Assembly: GCF_012927105.1 (NCBI RefSeq)
Contig: NZ_JABBFV010000009.1
Coordinates: forward strand, 1-64,000
DNA length: 64,000 nt
Direction: 5' to 3'
DNA from: Sphingobium psychrophilum
GTDB taxonomy: Bacteria; Pseudomonadota; Alphaproteobacteria; Sphingomonadales; Sphingomonadaceae
Shown piece by piece: positions 8,737-18,663 of this stretch. Position 1 is the stretch's first letter. Every line of letters starts with the position of its first letter. The notes beneath the pieces are model-generated. The model did not search any database, had not been told where the DNA came from, and worked only from the letters and a program-made list of their open reading frames with translations. Position numbers and translations under genes: made by a program.

Positions 8737-9408
8737 TTATCGCTTCCGCGCAAACCAGATGACATGGCGCGGCCCCTTGCCATTGTCGCGCGCCTTGACC
8801 GCGACCTCGTCTACCTCGAAGCCCGCATTGCGCAGGCGTCGGGTAAAGGGATCGTCCGATCCCGCCGACCACACCGCCAATATCCCGCCAGACTTCAGCG
8901 CCGCTTTGGCGACTGCCAGCCCGCTGGCGGAATAGAGCCGATCGTTCGCTGCGGCGGTCAGGCCGTCAGGGCCATTGTCGACATCCAGAAGGATCGCGTC
9001 GTAGGTCGCCTGGCCCGCCGCGATCACCGGCACGACATCATCGATCAGCAGTTCGACGCGGGGATCGTCCAGGCATCCGGCCATCAGATCGGCCATCGGC
9101 CCGCGCGCCCATTCGATGATCTTGGGCACCAGTTCGGCCACGGTAACGCGCGCCGATCCGTCGAGCACGCCCAGTGCCGCGCGCAGGGTGAAGCCCATGC
9201 CATAGCCGCCGACCAGCAGATGCGGTGCCTTGCGCCCCTGCAATCGTTCGATCGTCATCAGCGCCAGCTGCTTTTCCGATCCGCTCATCCGACTGCTCAT
9301 CAACTCGTTGCGGTCGAGCACGATCATATGATCGGCGCCGCGCCGATAGAGTTTCAGTTCCTGCCCGCCCGGCACCTGCGCCGAATCCAGATATTCCCGC
9401 GGGATCAT
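8737..9408 (-). CDS. Spermidine-synthase-like SAM-binding protein
   Basis: A 223-residue Rossmann-fold protein. VGGYGMGFTLRAAL around residue 68 is a nucleotide/SAM-binding loop, VTVAELVP is the following acidic strand, and DAILLDVDNGPDGL corresponds to the catalytic-loop region of spermidine-synthase-like proteins. True polyamine aminopropyltransferase activity cannot be claimed; many such stand-alone proteins are uncharacterised methyltransferase-fold members. The start at 9408 was chosen because AAGGAAG lies 6 bases before it; a longer frame reaches 9450. It converges on dnaE2 with only 23 bases between the stops. Confidence 0.75.
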   Translation of the reverse strand: MIPREYLDSAQVPGGQELKLYRRGADHMIVLDRNELMSSRMSGSEKQLALMTIERLQGRKAPHLLVGGYGMGFTLRAALGVLDGSARVTVAELVPKIIEWARGPMADLMAGCLDDPRVELLIDDVVPVIAAGQATYDAILLDVDNGPDGLTAAANDRLYSASGLAVAKAALKSGGILAVWSAGSDDPFTRRLRNAGFEVDEVAVKARDNGKGPRHVIWFARKR

Positions 9409-9576
9409 GATCGCTTCCTTCCATCTGCCGCACGCCATTCGTCGCGCCATTTATCCCATGGGTGCCACGCGCGACGCGCATGGCAGCTTGGCATCCGTCA
9501 CGCAAATGCTACAGGCACCTGCAACCCTGCGTCACCCCCTTCGACGCCCTCTCACTGGCAGGCAGTTTTTCCTTTC

Positions 9577-10026
9577 ATGCGGTATTTCCTCGACACCGAA
9601 TTCAACGGCTTTGGCGGCACGCTGATCAGCGTCGCACTGGTTCCCGAACATGGTGACCAGGAATTTTATGTAACGCTGCCGCTGCCCGAGGAGATCGAAC
9701 CCTGGGTGGAAAAGCATGTCATCCCCTATCTGCGCCATGTCCCGCCCGGCATCGATCTGCAACTGGGCCGGGTCGAAGCCGCCGACCATGTGGCCGCCTA
9801 TCTCGAAGGGGACAGCGATCCGATCATTATCGCCGACTGGCCGGAGGATCTGTCGCATTTCTGCGCCCTGCTGGTGACCGGGCCGGGCAAGATGGCGGGC
9901 GTGGACTTCGGGCTGCGGCTGGAACTCATCAACGCCGCCGGTTTCAGCGCAGCCGCCAACAGCCGTGTGCCGCACAATGCCCTGCACGATGCGCGGGCGC
10001 TGCGCGACTTTTACATGGCCGACTGA
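9577..10026 (+). CDS. 3'-5' exoribonuclease of the Rv2179c-like DEDDh type
   Basis: A 149-residue protein starting MRYFLDTEFNGFGG. DTEF supplies the first Asp-Glu pair of a DEDD exonuclease, a middle acidic IIADWPEDL supplies the next, and HNALHDARALRDF near the end supplies the His and last Asp (DEDDh). Architecture and opening sequence resemble the small mycobacterial exoribonuclease Rv2179c. The likely role is trimming RNA 3' ends in the cytoplasm. The start was set at 9577, where the conserved domain begins; the frame is open much further upstream, but that part overlaps the divergent gene and is not conserved-looking. Confidence 0.82.
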   Translation: MRYFLDTEFNGFGGTLISVALVPEHGDQEFYVTLPLPEEIEPWVEKHVIPYLRHVPPGIDLQLGRVEAADHVAAYLEGDSDPIIIADWPEDLSHFCALLVTGPGKMAGVDFGLRLELINAAGFSAAANSRVPHNALHDARALRDFYMAD

Positions 10027-10053
10027 AGAAACCCTAAGCCCGCCGGAACCCGG

Positions 10054-13000
10054 TCAGAAATCGCCCCAATAGGCCTTGCTGCCGGCGAAATCGACTACGC
10101 GGCCATATTCGCTGAACTTAGCCTTCACCGCCGGGGCGGCGCGCGCCGCAGCCATCACCTGCTCCAGCTTTGCGTCGAAGCGCGATGGCGCAGGCTGCAC
10201 CTTGAACCGCGTGAACAGGCCCAGCGCGGCGGCACGATCCTCCGGCTTGTCCAGCCGTTCGATCAGCAATTTTTCGATCATCGGCTGGTCGCCACGACAT
10301 GCCGCAGCCATGGTGACCGCCGATTTATTATCGTCGCGGCCGGTAACGAGCTTTTCTTCCACGGCCTTGGCCTCTTCGCCGCGATTGAGGTTGCGCAGCG
10401 CGCAGGCCTTGCCAGCCCATATCCACATCTTGCCGAACATGCTGGCATGGGTGGCATAATTGTCTTCCGCCTCGGTCAGCGCCGCCAGCGCCTGTTCCGG
10501 CCTGTCGCCATGGTTGAACATCTCCGCCCGATTGATGACCTGGGACACCAAGGTCGGATATTGGTCGACGCCCAACGCCATCAGCCCGTCCATCTGCGCG
10601 ATGGCATCGTCCGTCCTGCCCGCGTCCGCCAGCGCATAGGCATATTCGTTGACGAACCAGAAGGCGGTGTCGCCCGTCGCTTCGATCTTGTCCTTGCGCG
10701 CGGCCAACAGCTTGCCCGCTGCTATGGCTTCCGGCGCCTTGCCGGCAGTGCGCAGCGCCTGGATCAACCCGGTCGCGGCGCCGAATTCGTCCGGCGCCTT
10801 GGCTACTGTCGCTTTGGCGGTGACGATAGCCTGCTCGATGTTCTTGGCAAAGCCATCCGCCTGCCCCTTCGCCAGGTCCGGCCAGATCGCCTGATAGCGT
10901 TTGTCCATCGCCAGGCTCGCCAATGTATCGGCCGATGGTTGCAGCGCGATCAGCTTGCGCGCCTCGGCCACATTGCCGCGTTGCAATTGCCCCTGGATCG
11001 CACAGCCCAGCATGCTGACGCCTTCCACCGTGCGCGGTTCCATATGCCAACCGCTGCCGGCCAGAAGGATGCACAGTTCATGACGCGCATTTTGCCGCTG
11101 TTCTTCGGGCAGCGTGCGTATCCGCTGCTGCATGAACCGCATCCAGTCCATGTCGAAATTCTGGATAAGCGCAGGCTGGGCCGCCTGCGCGACCTTCATC
11201 GTCTTGAACAAGGCGGCGGGTTCGTCGCTATTCAGCTGAATGGCCATCAGGGTGCGCATCATGTCCGCATTGCCCTGATATTGTTCCAGGCTGGACAGCA
11301 AAGCCGCCTTGGAAGGCGCATTGCGGCCAAGCCCTGCCAGGATCAGCCCTTTCAAGCCATCGAGCAGGCCGGCAATGGCGGACGGGCGCGGCGGCTTTTC
11401 GGCCAGTTGGTTGGCGATAGACAGGGCTTCGACCTTCGACGCCTGATCCGTTTTCTCGCCCATCAGGGCGACGATCCGGTCCAGTTCGACGCGATAGGGC
11501 TGCATGTCCGCGGGGTCGATTGCGCCCATCGTGGCGGACGGACGGGAGGATTTGTCGATGAAGAAGCGCAGACCGCTCTCATCGCCGATCTTGTCGCTGA
11601 TGGCATAGACTGTGGCGGCCTGCGCGGCTGGGACGACATTGTTGTCGTCATTGATCAGGCGATAGGCGATGCGGACGCCATCGCCGTCGCGCACCGACTT
11701 GCGGGAAAAGACCAGGCCGTCGGCCTTCATCTCAATATCGTCCGGCGCCCACAGGCGGCGATCCCTGGCATGGACCTCGATCAGCTGGCTACGGTCGATA
11801 TTGGCGGACAGATAGAGCGGTTGCGTACGCGGTCCGGCCTGCTTGGCAGGCACCAGATTGCTGATGGCATAGGCGTTGGTGTTAAGATCCGACAGGATCT
11901 TGCCCTTGTCGAACTCAGTCTTGGATAGGCTGTAATCCTCCCCCAGTACGACGATATTGGCGTCCCGGTCGTCGCTGATCGCCAGCGTCTTGGACTCGGT
12001 CAGCCCAGGAAAGCGCTTCTGGTAGAATTCCAGGTTGCCGCGCGCCATCTGCGCCGCCGACTGCGACGCCAGCCGACCGCGCATCCAGTCCGCCATGCCA
12101 CCGCTATAGCGCGTCTCGACATGCAATGTCATCGCGACCGGCGCGGCTTCGTCCACATCGAACCGCTCGATCACGTCCATCTTCCCGGCGCGGGCGGCAT
12201 AGCCTTCCATTTTCTCCAGCGCCTGCTGGCCGTCGCGGATCGGCAGCGCATAACCCAGATTGGAGGGCGTGATGTTCAGGCCCCGACCGCCGCGATGGGT
12301 CGCGGTTGGATCAATCCACAGCGTCTGGGCGTCGATCGCCACCCGCACGATTACATGATCGAACATCAGGGGCGACGCCAGCCGGTCAGGCAAGTCGCGG
12401 CCCGGCCTGGTCGACACCAGCGCCGGCACCGCGCCGATCCCCAGCCGTCGCAGCGCCACGGCCAGCAACAGGCTCTTGTCCTTGCAGTCGCCATAGCCGC
12501 GCTCTAGCACCAGCCTGGGCCGGCGCGGCACATAGGAGCCTTCACCTAACTCCTCGCCGACATAGCGAATATTGTCCTGAATATAGCGGCTGACCTCGGT
12601 CAGTCGGTCCTGCGCCTTGGGCCATCGTTTGGCGATGTCGGCCAGCGACCGTTCGAAATCGGGTGTCAGGCTTTCATCGCCCGCATAAAGCGGCGTTGCC
12701 CAACGCGCGACCGTCGCCCAATCGGCCATGGTCGATATGTCGATACGGCCATATTGGGGGTGCCATGCGGGCACGTCATCCTCGCCCGGACCGAATGGCC
12801 GGTCGCGGCCGACCCATTCCCAGGCGGTCATGTCGCCCTGCTTCTGCTGGGTGAAGGCGATGTCGCTATTGGCAGCCTTGAACCGCAGCGGCTGGCTGGC
12901 GGGCCAGATGAAACGGATCGCGCGCAATCCCAGAGGCTCGGTGAAACGATCGGTGAAGCTGGCGAAATAGTGGCCGGGCCACAAGGCGGTGCGGACATGC

Positions 13001-13533
13001 TGAGTCATGCCATAATCGACAATGTCGCCAACCCGCACATCCTTCAGCGTGGCGATGGCCTTTAATGTTCCGCTGATGATGCCATCGTCCAGATCGTCTT
13101 CGCGCTCGACCACGCGAAAGCTGGCGTCTGAAGTGCGGTCGATCACCTTGCCGTCGCGGATGATATGGACGAAATTCAGGGCGACCGTTTCAAATGCCGG
13201 GTTATAACTGGTGGATATGCGCCCCGTTTCTTCCAGGCCGCTGCGATCGACCACCTTGGTCGCTATGCGATAATAGCTGTCATAGCCTTGCGCCGTGCCG
13301 CGTACCTGCCAGTCGGTCAGTAGGTAGGCGACGCCGTCCTCCGCATGCGCCAACTGATCAGGCTTGATATCGGGCAGGGTGCGGACGGCCAGCCAGTCCG
13401 GGCTTGTTTCGCGCAAGACGACGGGTGCCTGGGACGTCTGTGCCGCAACCGGAGCAATCGACGTTACGGACAGCGCCGTGGCTGACGCGGACAGCAAAAG
13501 CAGACAACCACCGGTCGCCGACAGAAATCGCAT
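10054..13533 (-). CDS. DUF3857/transglutaminase-like exported protein with TPR-like C-terminus
   Basis: A 1159-residue protein with a signal peptide ending about residue 31 (SIAPVAAQ). A DUF3857 domain covers roughly residues 55-240. A transglutaminase-like domain follows with an intact Cys-His-Asp set: GDCKDKS (C350), FDHVIV (H393) and WIDPT (D408). The last 500 residues are alpha-helical, alanine-rich and TPR-like. These features predict a periplasmic or membrane-attached thiol hydrolase or crosslinking enzyme; the substrate is unknown. It is the last gene of the minus-strand cluster, 44 bases behind the gene before it, so it is probably co-transcribed with the MoxR/DUF58 genes. Confidence 0.82.
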   Translation of the reverse strand: MRFLSATGGCLLLLSASATALSVTSIAPVAAQTSQAPVVLRETSPDWLAVRTLPDIKPDQLAHAEDGVAYLLTDWQVRGTAQGYDSYYRIATKVVDRSGLEETGRISTSYNPAFETVALNFVHIIRDGKVIDRTSDASFRVVEREDDLDDGIISGTLKAIATLKDVRVGDIVDYGMTQHVRTALWPGHYFASFTDRFTEPLGLRAIRFIWPASQPLRFKAANSDIAFTQQKQGDMTAWEWVGRDRPFGPGEDDVPAWHPQYGRIDISTMADWATVARWATPLYAGDESLTPDFERSLADIAKRWPKAQDRLTEVSRYIQDNIRYVGEELGEGSYVPRRPRLVLERGYGDCKDKSLLLAVALRRLGIGAVPALVSTRPGRDLPDRLASPLMFDHVIVRVAIDAQTLWIDPTATHRGGRGLNITPSNLGYALPIRDGQQALEKMEGYAARAGKMDVIERFDVDEAAPVAMTLHVETRYSGGMADWMRGRLASQSAAQMARGNLEFYQKRFPGLTESKTLAISDDRDANIVVLGEDYSLSKTEFDKGKILSDLNTNAYAISNLVPAKQAGPRTQPLYLSANIDRSQLIEVHARDRRLWAPDDIEMKADGLVFSRKSVRDGDGVRIAYRLINDDNNVVPAAQAATVYAISDKIGDESGLRFFIDKSSRPSATMGAIDPADMQPYRVELDRIVALMGEKTDQASKVEALSIANQLAEKPPRPSAIAGLLDGLKGLILAGLGRNAPSKAALLSSLEQYQGNADMMRTLMAIQLNSDEPAALFKTMKVAQAAQPALIQNFDMDWMRFMQQRIRTLPEEQRQNARHELCILLAGSGWHMEPRTVEGVSMLGCAIQGQLQRGNVAEARKLIALQPSADTLASLAMDKRYQAIWPDLAKGQADGFAKNIEQAIVTAKATVAKAPDEFGAATGLIQALRTAGKAPEAIAAGKLLAARKDKIEATGDTAFWFVNEYAYALADAGRTDDAIAQMDGLMALGVDQYPTLVSQVINRAEMFNHGDRPEQALAALTEAEDNYATHASMFGKMWIWAGKACALRNLNRGEEAKAVEEKLVTGRDDNKSAVTMAAACRGDQPMIEKLLIERLDKPEDRAAALGLFTRFKVQPAPSRFDAKLEQVMAAARAAPAVKAKFSEYGRVVDFAGSKAYWGDF

Positions 13534-13577
13534 GGAAAATCGCCCCCAATTTCAGGCATCACAGCCCTGCATCCTTG

Positions 13578-15416
13578 CTATGGCGCAGCAGAGGCAGTTG
13601 CAAGCGCAGGCTCTGCCTGGCCTGACGAAAGGGTGACGCGGCGACCCACGCGCGACCGCTCCAGCCACCATAGCAGCGCGCTCGCTACCAACCATGCCAC
13701 CCAGAAGGGCCACGCCGATCCAGAACCGCCGGTCGTCACCGCTACGGCTGGCGCACCGGGGGTAGTGGTCGACCGCATCGCCATCGCCTGCCGGTCACGC
13801 GCAGCGCGCATTGTCGGCAATGCGTCGTGCGACTGAACATAGAAGGGGCGAAGCGCGTCCTTCACGCGCAACTGATGCCAGCCAGCCCTTGCAGGCCAGA
13901 ACGCGCCGCATCCCGCCACCGGTGCAAGTCTGGTCTGCGCGCTGTCGGTATTTTCTACTTGTCCGTCGCTACCAATATCGCACAGCGCCATCCGTTCGCC
14001 CGCCCAAAGGATGCCGGGGATCATGTGGCTGGATGGCGCAGGTCGCGCGACCGCCGTCAGCAGCCCATTCCACCAGTCGCCATAGAGATCGCGGCGACCG
14101 GTCAGGGTCAGGACATAGCTGTCGATGCCGGTGAACAGCGCGACCCGCCCGATGCCGATCGCCCGCCACGCACCCAGCGTTGCGCCACCTGCATCCTGAA
14201 GCATGGGCACGGCCTCGCCGCCGCCGGGCGTCAGGCCCAGGCGGCCGACATCGGGCGCAAAGTCTTCGGGCAAGGCCATGTCCACCGGCGCTTCGTCGCT
14301 GCCAATGCCATGGCGAGTGCGGGCAACGGCTTCATCGGACGCATTGGGCAACGCCAGCGGTGCCACGCCACCCGGACCGCTCAGGCCAAAGCCCAGAGCC
14401 TGCCATTGCGATCGCGTCACGCCGTCGATCGCACCGCCCGCGCGCAACACCAGCCCCAAGCCGCCGCGCACGGCGGCGATCAGCGGGCCGCGCAGTCCCG
14501 CCCATGCGCGATCATCGACGATGGCCACATCGAACCGGCGCAATCCGGCGGCATCCAGCGCCACCGGCGCGTCGCCAAGCGCGATCCCGCCGCCCGCACT
14601 CATTTGCGTCGTCACGTCGAATCCTGCGTCGCTCGCCCAGCGTCGCAGATATTTGGCCTCCGGCCCCGGCGCGCCTGCCAAGATCAACAGCCGGGGGCGG
14701 GTGCTGTCCGTCACCCAGACCGGGACGTCGGCCTGCTCGATCAGGCGCTTGTCCTTGCGCGCGCGCAGCGTGAAGTTAACGGCCCCCGCCGCCCGCGCGG
14801 TTCCGGCCAGCAGGAAATGCCCGTCCCGGTCGGCCGAACCGCTGTCGGTAACGCGGCCCGCCGGATCGATGAGTTCGACCGTTGCTTCGCTCAGTCCGGC
14901 CAGCGTTCCGCCCACGACGAAACGGCCGCCTGCCGGCGCCGTTGGCGGCGGCGTCAGATTGAGGATGCCTGGCCGGAGCGGCGGCGAATCGAACTCTACA
15001 GCCACCTGCCGCGCGGCATCGATATCGCGTGGGCCAAGGCCTTTGCCCAGCACGGTGATCGTTCTGACGCCCGGATGCCGCCGCAGCGCGGTGGCCAGAT
15101 CGGGCGTCGCTTCGCCGCCACCGATCGCAGGCGCTTCGGGCAGCAGGATGAGTGGCGCGCCATCGACAGCGGCCGCAAGGCGCGACGTTCCGGCCGTCGC
15201 GATCCGCAGGTCGGTCGGGCCGCCGCCCACCATGGGCGGGAACAGGGCGTAATAGAGCAGCGCCGACACCAGCGGTTGGAGCAACATCAACAATGCCAGT
15301 CGGACAGGCGAAGCCTGGCCCGTCCTTCGCCCGCGACTATGCCATAATGAAAGTCGCACCCAGGCGAGAAACGTCGCAAAGCCCAGGATCAGCATAACCG
15401 CCCATTGAATCGTCAT
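13578..15416 (-). CDS. Membrane protein with GATase1-like domain, MoxR/DUF58 cluster
   Basis: About 612 residues from ATG 15416, which overlaps the DUF4175 stop in ATGA; the frame itself is open to 15512. Two transmembrane helices lie at the N-terminus (residues 3-20 and 39-60) and one near residue 585 (WPFWVAWLVASALLWWLE). The large domain between them contains Rossmann-like stretches (RPRLLILAGAPGPEAKYL, RFDVAIVDDRAW) typical of the glutamine-amidotransferase-like domain in BatA/DUF4159-type proteins. No catalytic cysteine is evident, so it is probably a structural domain. Function unknown; likely a partner of the neighbouring von Willebrand-like proteins. Confidence 0.7.
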   Translation of the reverse strand: MTIQWAVMLILGFATFLAWVRLSLWHSRGRRTGQASPVRLALLMLLQPLVSALLYYALFPPMVGGGPTDLRIATAGTSRLAAAVDGAPLILLPEAPAIGGGEATPDLATALRRHPGVRTITVLGKGLGPRDIDAARQVAVEFDSPPLRPGILNLTPPPTAPAGGRFVVGGTLAGLSEATVELIDPAGRVTDSGSADRDGHFLLAGTARAAGAVNFTLRARKDKRLIEQADVPVWVTDSTRPRLLILAGAPGPEAKYLRRWASDAGFDVTTQMSAGGGIALGDAPVALDAAGLRRFDVAIVDDRAWAGLRGPLIAAVRGGLGLVLRAGGAIDGVTRSQWQALGFGLSGPGGVAPLALPNASDEAVARTRHGIGSDEAPVDMALPEDFAPDVGRLGLTPGGGEAVPMLQDAGGATLGAWRAIGIGRVALFTGIDSYVLTLTGRRDLYGDWWNGLLTAVARPAPSSHMIPGILWAGERMALCDIGSDGQVENTDSAQTRLAPVAGCGAFWPARAGWHQLRVKDALRPFYVQSHDALPTMRAARDRQAMAMRSTTTPGAPAVAVTTGGSGSAWPFWVAWLVASALLWWLERSRVGRRVTLSSGQAEPALATASAAP

Positions 15417-17521
15417 GGCGTTCCCCCGATCGCACCCAGATAGCGCGCGCCGCCCGCATCGGCCGGGCGACGTCGGGCAGGGCGCGCAAGCGGTCGCTCC
15501 ATCGCGGTCCATAGTTGCGCGCGCAATCGGGCGCGACAGGCCATGCAGGCGGGATCGCTGCGCACGCTATCGATCGCACCCAGCAGCGCCAGCGCGTCGG
15601 GCAGCCGTCCGGCATTGGTCCGCGTCCAGTCCTCCAAAGCATCCAGCGCGATTGGCCCACGGATCGCATCCGGCCCTTCGCCCAACGCCCGCCATGCAGC
15701 GGCGGCAGGGCCATCGCGTCCCTCCACTGGAGCGAGGGCAAGCGTGCGGCTCGCCAATCCCTCGCGCTTGCCGGTCATGCGTCGGGTCGCGTCGATCGGC
15801 GGCAGTTCCGGGCCGACCCGCGACAGGAAAATGCGGGTCGCCTGTTGCACCTCCTTGATGAAACGCAGCGCCTTGTAAGCGAAGGGCAGGGCCAGGTCGG
15901 GGCGGCCCTGCTTCAATTCCCGTTCGGATTGCCACATTTCATCGACCGCCTGTTTCAGGATCGCGCGGGTTTCAGGATCAAGGCTGGAGGCGGGGCTATC
16001 GTCATGGGGATGGCCGAAATCGCCCAGCACATCCTCCGGCGCGCCAAAGCCGGTGCTGGGCTGCTTGGGCGGCCCGCCATGGTCGTGGCCGTCGCCCTCC
16101 TGATGGCCGTCTGCGGTCGGCAATGCCGGTTCGCCTTCCTCCTCGCCACCCAGAAACTGACTGTAGCGGCCGCGCAATATCTGCTGGTCGCCGCCGATCG
16201 ACGCCGATCGGGTGACATAGCGGTCCAACGCCATACCGCGCTTCTGTTTGATGAGCGCCTCTGCATCGATGATGATCTGCCGCTGGCTGCGGAAATAGGC
16301 GGGCAGGGTGGTGTTCACCATGCCCTCCATACCGCCGCTTTCCGGCTCTTTGGTCGACGGCCAGCGCAGGATCATGCTGGGGCCGCGTACCTCCTGCGGC
16401 GTGGGGGAGCGATTGTCGCGCACGATCAACTGCACCACCATGTCGCCGCCCGCGACGAAGCCGAAGCTGGAAAAATCGAGCCGCGGCGCAAAGCGGCGAT
16501 CGCGCGCCGGGCCGCTGCCCGTCAGGGCGATTTCCCGTTCGCTGAAGGTCACATTCTCACCCTCGCCGATCGCCAGAGTCACGCGCAGCCGGGCGGTGGC
16601 GGCGACGCCATAATCGTCGGTCGCGGCGAAGACCGGGGTCCAACTGCGCTGACCCGCCGTGACCATGGACAGGCTGGCGGTCGGCGACAGCGCCTTTACC
16701 TGGGGCGGGGCGTCGGCGATCGCGTCTATCCGGTGAAGCGGCGGGGTCGGGCCGCGTGCCGTGGCAGGATCTACCCGATAGAGGAAGGAGGCATCGAGCG
16801 TTCGGCTGGCGATCCATGTTTCACCGTCGCGCCGCAGGGATAGCGGTTGGCCAGCGAGCATCGCCAGGACGGCGTTGCTTGGCTGTGGATCGAACCGCAG
16901 CGTCCATTCCAGTCGTGCCCCTCGTGGCGCGCGGGCATCGAGCGAGGCGGAATCACGCACCGATAGGCCGGTATAGGACGGCGGAATGATCCGCAGATTT
17001 TGTGCAACCAGGCGCGGGATGCCGGGGCGGGCGGGCAAGCCTTCTTGGGCCGGCGCGAGCATGGGCGGCCCTTCGCCGGGGCGTGGACAGAGCAGGGCGG
17101 CGATGATCAGCGTAGCGGCCATGATGCTAACAGCCAGCAGCGTGCGACGCGACCAGCCGGGCCTTAGATCGTCAGGCGCACCCTGATCGATCCGCGCCGC
17201 GATGCGCGTGTGCTGGAGCGCTTGCAAGGGGGCAAGCGGAGCATCCTCGGCGAACAGCAGCGCGCTGCTATCCTCCAGTTCCGGGCGGCTATTGTCGAGG
17301 CTGCGGACTAGCCAGGCCCGATCGAAACGGGCGGCGCGCCGACGGGCGATAAGAATGGCCATGGCGCTGCCAATCGCAACTATCAGCAGCGCGATGACCG
17401 GTCCCCCCCCGCGCCAGCCGACCACGCCCCCAGCGATCAGCAATGGCATCGCCATCGCCAGCGTATCGGCCAATGCCCTGCGGCGGGCGGGAGCGATCCA
17501 ATGCGCGAGCAGCCCGGTCAT
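15413..17521 (-). CDS. DUF4175-like membrane protein
   Basis: A 702-residue protein with three predicted N-terminal transmembrane helices (about residues 20-60 and 127-145), a large extracytoplasmic region rich in beta structure, and a C-terminal helical part with a His/Gly-rich stretch near residue 480 (HDHGGPPKQPS). This layout matches the DUF4175 family found with MoxR and DUF58 genes in alphaproteobacteria. Start and stop both overlap the neighbouring genes in ATGA, so the order BatA-like, DUF4175, GATase-like is a tightly coupled unit. Biochemical role unknown. Confidence 0.75.
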   Translation of the reverse strand: MTGLLAHWIAPARRRALADTLAMAMPLLIAGGVVGWRGGGPVIALLIVAIGSAMAILIARRRAARFDRAWLVRSLDNSRPELEDSSALLFAEDAPLAPLQALQHTRIAARIDQGAPDDLRPGWSRRTLLAVSIMAATLIIAALLCPRPGEGPPMLAPAQEGLPARPGIPRLVAQNLRIIPPSYTGLSVRDSASLDARAPRGARLEWTLRFDPQPSNAVLAMLAGQPLSLRRDGETWIASRTLDASFLYRVDPATARGPTPPLHRIDAIADAPPQVKALSPTASLSMVTAGQRSWTPVFAATDDYGVAATARLRVTLAIGEGENVTFSEREIALTGSGPARDRRFAPRLDFSSFGFVAGGDMVVQLIVRDNRSPTPQEVRGPSMILRWPSTKEPESGGMEGMVNTTLPAYFRSQRQIIIDAEALIKQKRGMALDRYVTRSASIGGDQQILRGRYSQFLGGEEEGEPALPTADGHQEGDGHDHGGPPKQPSTGFGAPEDVLGDFGHPHDDSPASSLDPETRAILKQAVDEMWQSERELKQGRPDLALPFAYKALRFIKEVQQATRIFLSRVGPELPPIDATRRMTGKREGLASRTLALAPVEGRDGPAAAAWRALGEGPDAIRGPIALDALEDWTRTNAGRLPDALALLGAIDSVRSDPACMACRARLRAQLWTAMERPLARPARRRPADAGGARYLGAIGGTP

Positions 17522-18663
17522 GGCGCGATGCTCCGGCCGCGGCGCGTCGCCATCCAGCGCTCGACCAGCAGCAACAGCGCAATCAGCAGGGCCAGCCAGG
17601 GCCGCAAAGACTGCGGCGGCTGGTCATAGGTGCGCCCGCCCGTCAGCGGCGCATAATCGGCGGCAGCGACGCGGGCAGGCGGTATCGGTGGGGCCAATAA
17701 CGCGCGCAATTGAGCAGGAAAATCCGCGTCGAGCAATATGGGCATCTGCGCGGGCGTCATCGCGCGGGTGAAATGCAGTAAGCGTCCTTTGCCCATCGGC
17801 CGCGCCTCTGCCAGCGGTGTGCCCAGATCGTCGCGCCAGACGGGCAGGGCAGGGCGACCATCGGGCAAGCGCGCATCGCTCACCGCCAGCACCGTGCCAC
17901 CTTCGTTCACCCAGCGGAGGACGTCGTCCGGCAAGGTGCCGCCAGCCAGCCAGAGCAATATCCGTCGCTGGTCGGGCAGCGGGGCGTCGGTGCCGGCGGT
18001 GTCGATATCCGCCTTCCGTCCTGCCGGCTGCCATGCCAATGCGGCGGCGCGGATGTAGCGCAGCGGACCGCGATTATCGGTATCGAAGCGAACGGACAGG
18101 GGCGGTGGTGACACAAGCTTGGCCTCTGATGCCGCCACCGTGCCGTCTGTAATCCGCCACGTTACCTTGCGCGACAGGCGCAGGCGATCGGCGTCCGCCC
18201 CGTCTATGACAGTTGGCGTGATGATGGTCAGCGGCGTTCCAGTCGGCAATTCCGCGTCGATCTGCCGTATCAGGCTGGCAATCGGCAGCGGCCCCGCAGG
18301 CTGTGGCGTGTCGATCGCCGGAAACCCCGGCGCGATCCAGTGGAGGCGGCTGTTCTTGAACGTCGCAGCATCAAATTGCGCGCCCGGCACCACGGCGACG
18401 TAGGAGCTGCGGTCGGCCGCACCGAACAGCACAGGCTGCGCCAGCCATAGCGCCGCCAGTGCGAGCAGTATGAGCCGCACCAACAGCAACGGCCATTCGT
18501 CGAAACGTAGCCGGGAGCGCGGTTTCGGTTTCTGTCGCAGCCAGCGCAGCGCCGCGAAATCGGTCGGCAACTGCTCGCTCTTGCGCGCGATATGAATGAT
18601 CAGCGGCACGATCAGCGCAAAAAGCGCGGTCAGCGCCGCCGGGAAGAGCAATCCCACGCTCAT
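17518..18663 (-). CDS. BatA-like N-terminal domain membrane protein
   Basis: A 381-residue protein opening with the BatA N-terminal pattern: a hydrophobic helix (FPAALTALFALIVPLIIHIA), a basic connector, then a second helix around residues 60-80. A long periplasmic part follows, and a last helix (LRPWLALLIALLLLVERW) ends the protein near residue 370. The MIDAS motif of full BatA is not obvious, so it may be only an anchor or adaptor. It overlaps the DUF58 stop by four bases and the DUF4175 start by four. Confidence 0.75.
   Translation of the reverse strand: MSVGLLFPAALTALFALIVPLIIHIARKSEQLPTDFAALRWLRQKPKPRSRLRFDEWPLLLVRLILLALAALWLAQPVLFGAADRSSYVAVVPGAQFDAATFKNSRLHWIAPGFPAIDTPQPAGPLPIASLIRQIDAELPTGTPLTIITPTVIDGADADRLRLSRKVTWRITDGTVAASEAKLVSPPPLSVRFDTDNRGPLRYIRAAALAWQPAGRKADIDTAGTDAPLPDQRRILLWLAGGTLPDDVLRWVNEGGTVLAVSDARLPDGRPALPVWRDDLGTPLAEARPMGKGRLLHFTRAMTPAQMPILLDADFPAQLRALLAPPIPPARVAAADYAPLTGGRTYDQPPQSLRPWLALLIALLLLVERWMATRRGRSIAP

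Noticed and set aside
8764-9576. Long N-terminal extension of the exoribonuclease frame
   Set aside because: It is the shadow of the divergent spermidine-synthase-like gene; the DEDD domain starts cleanly at 9577.
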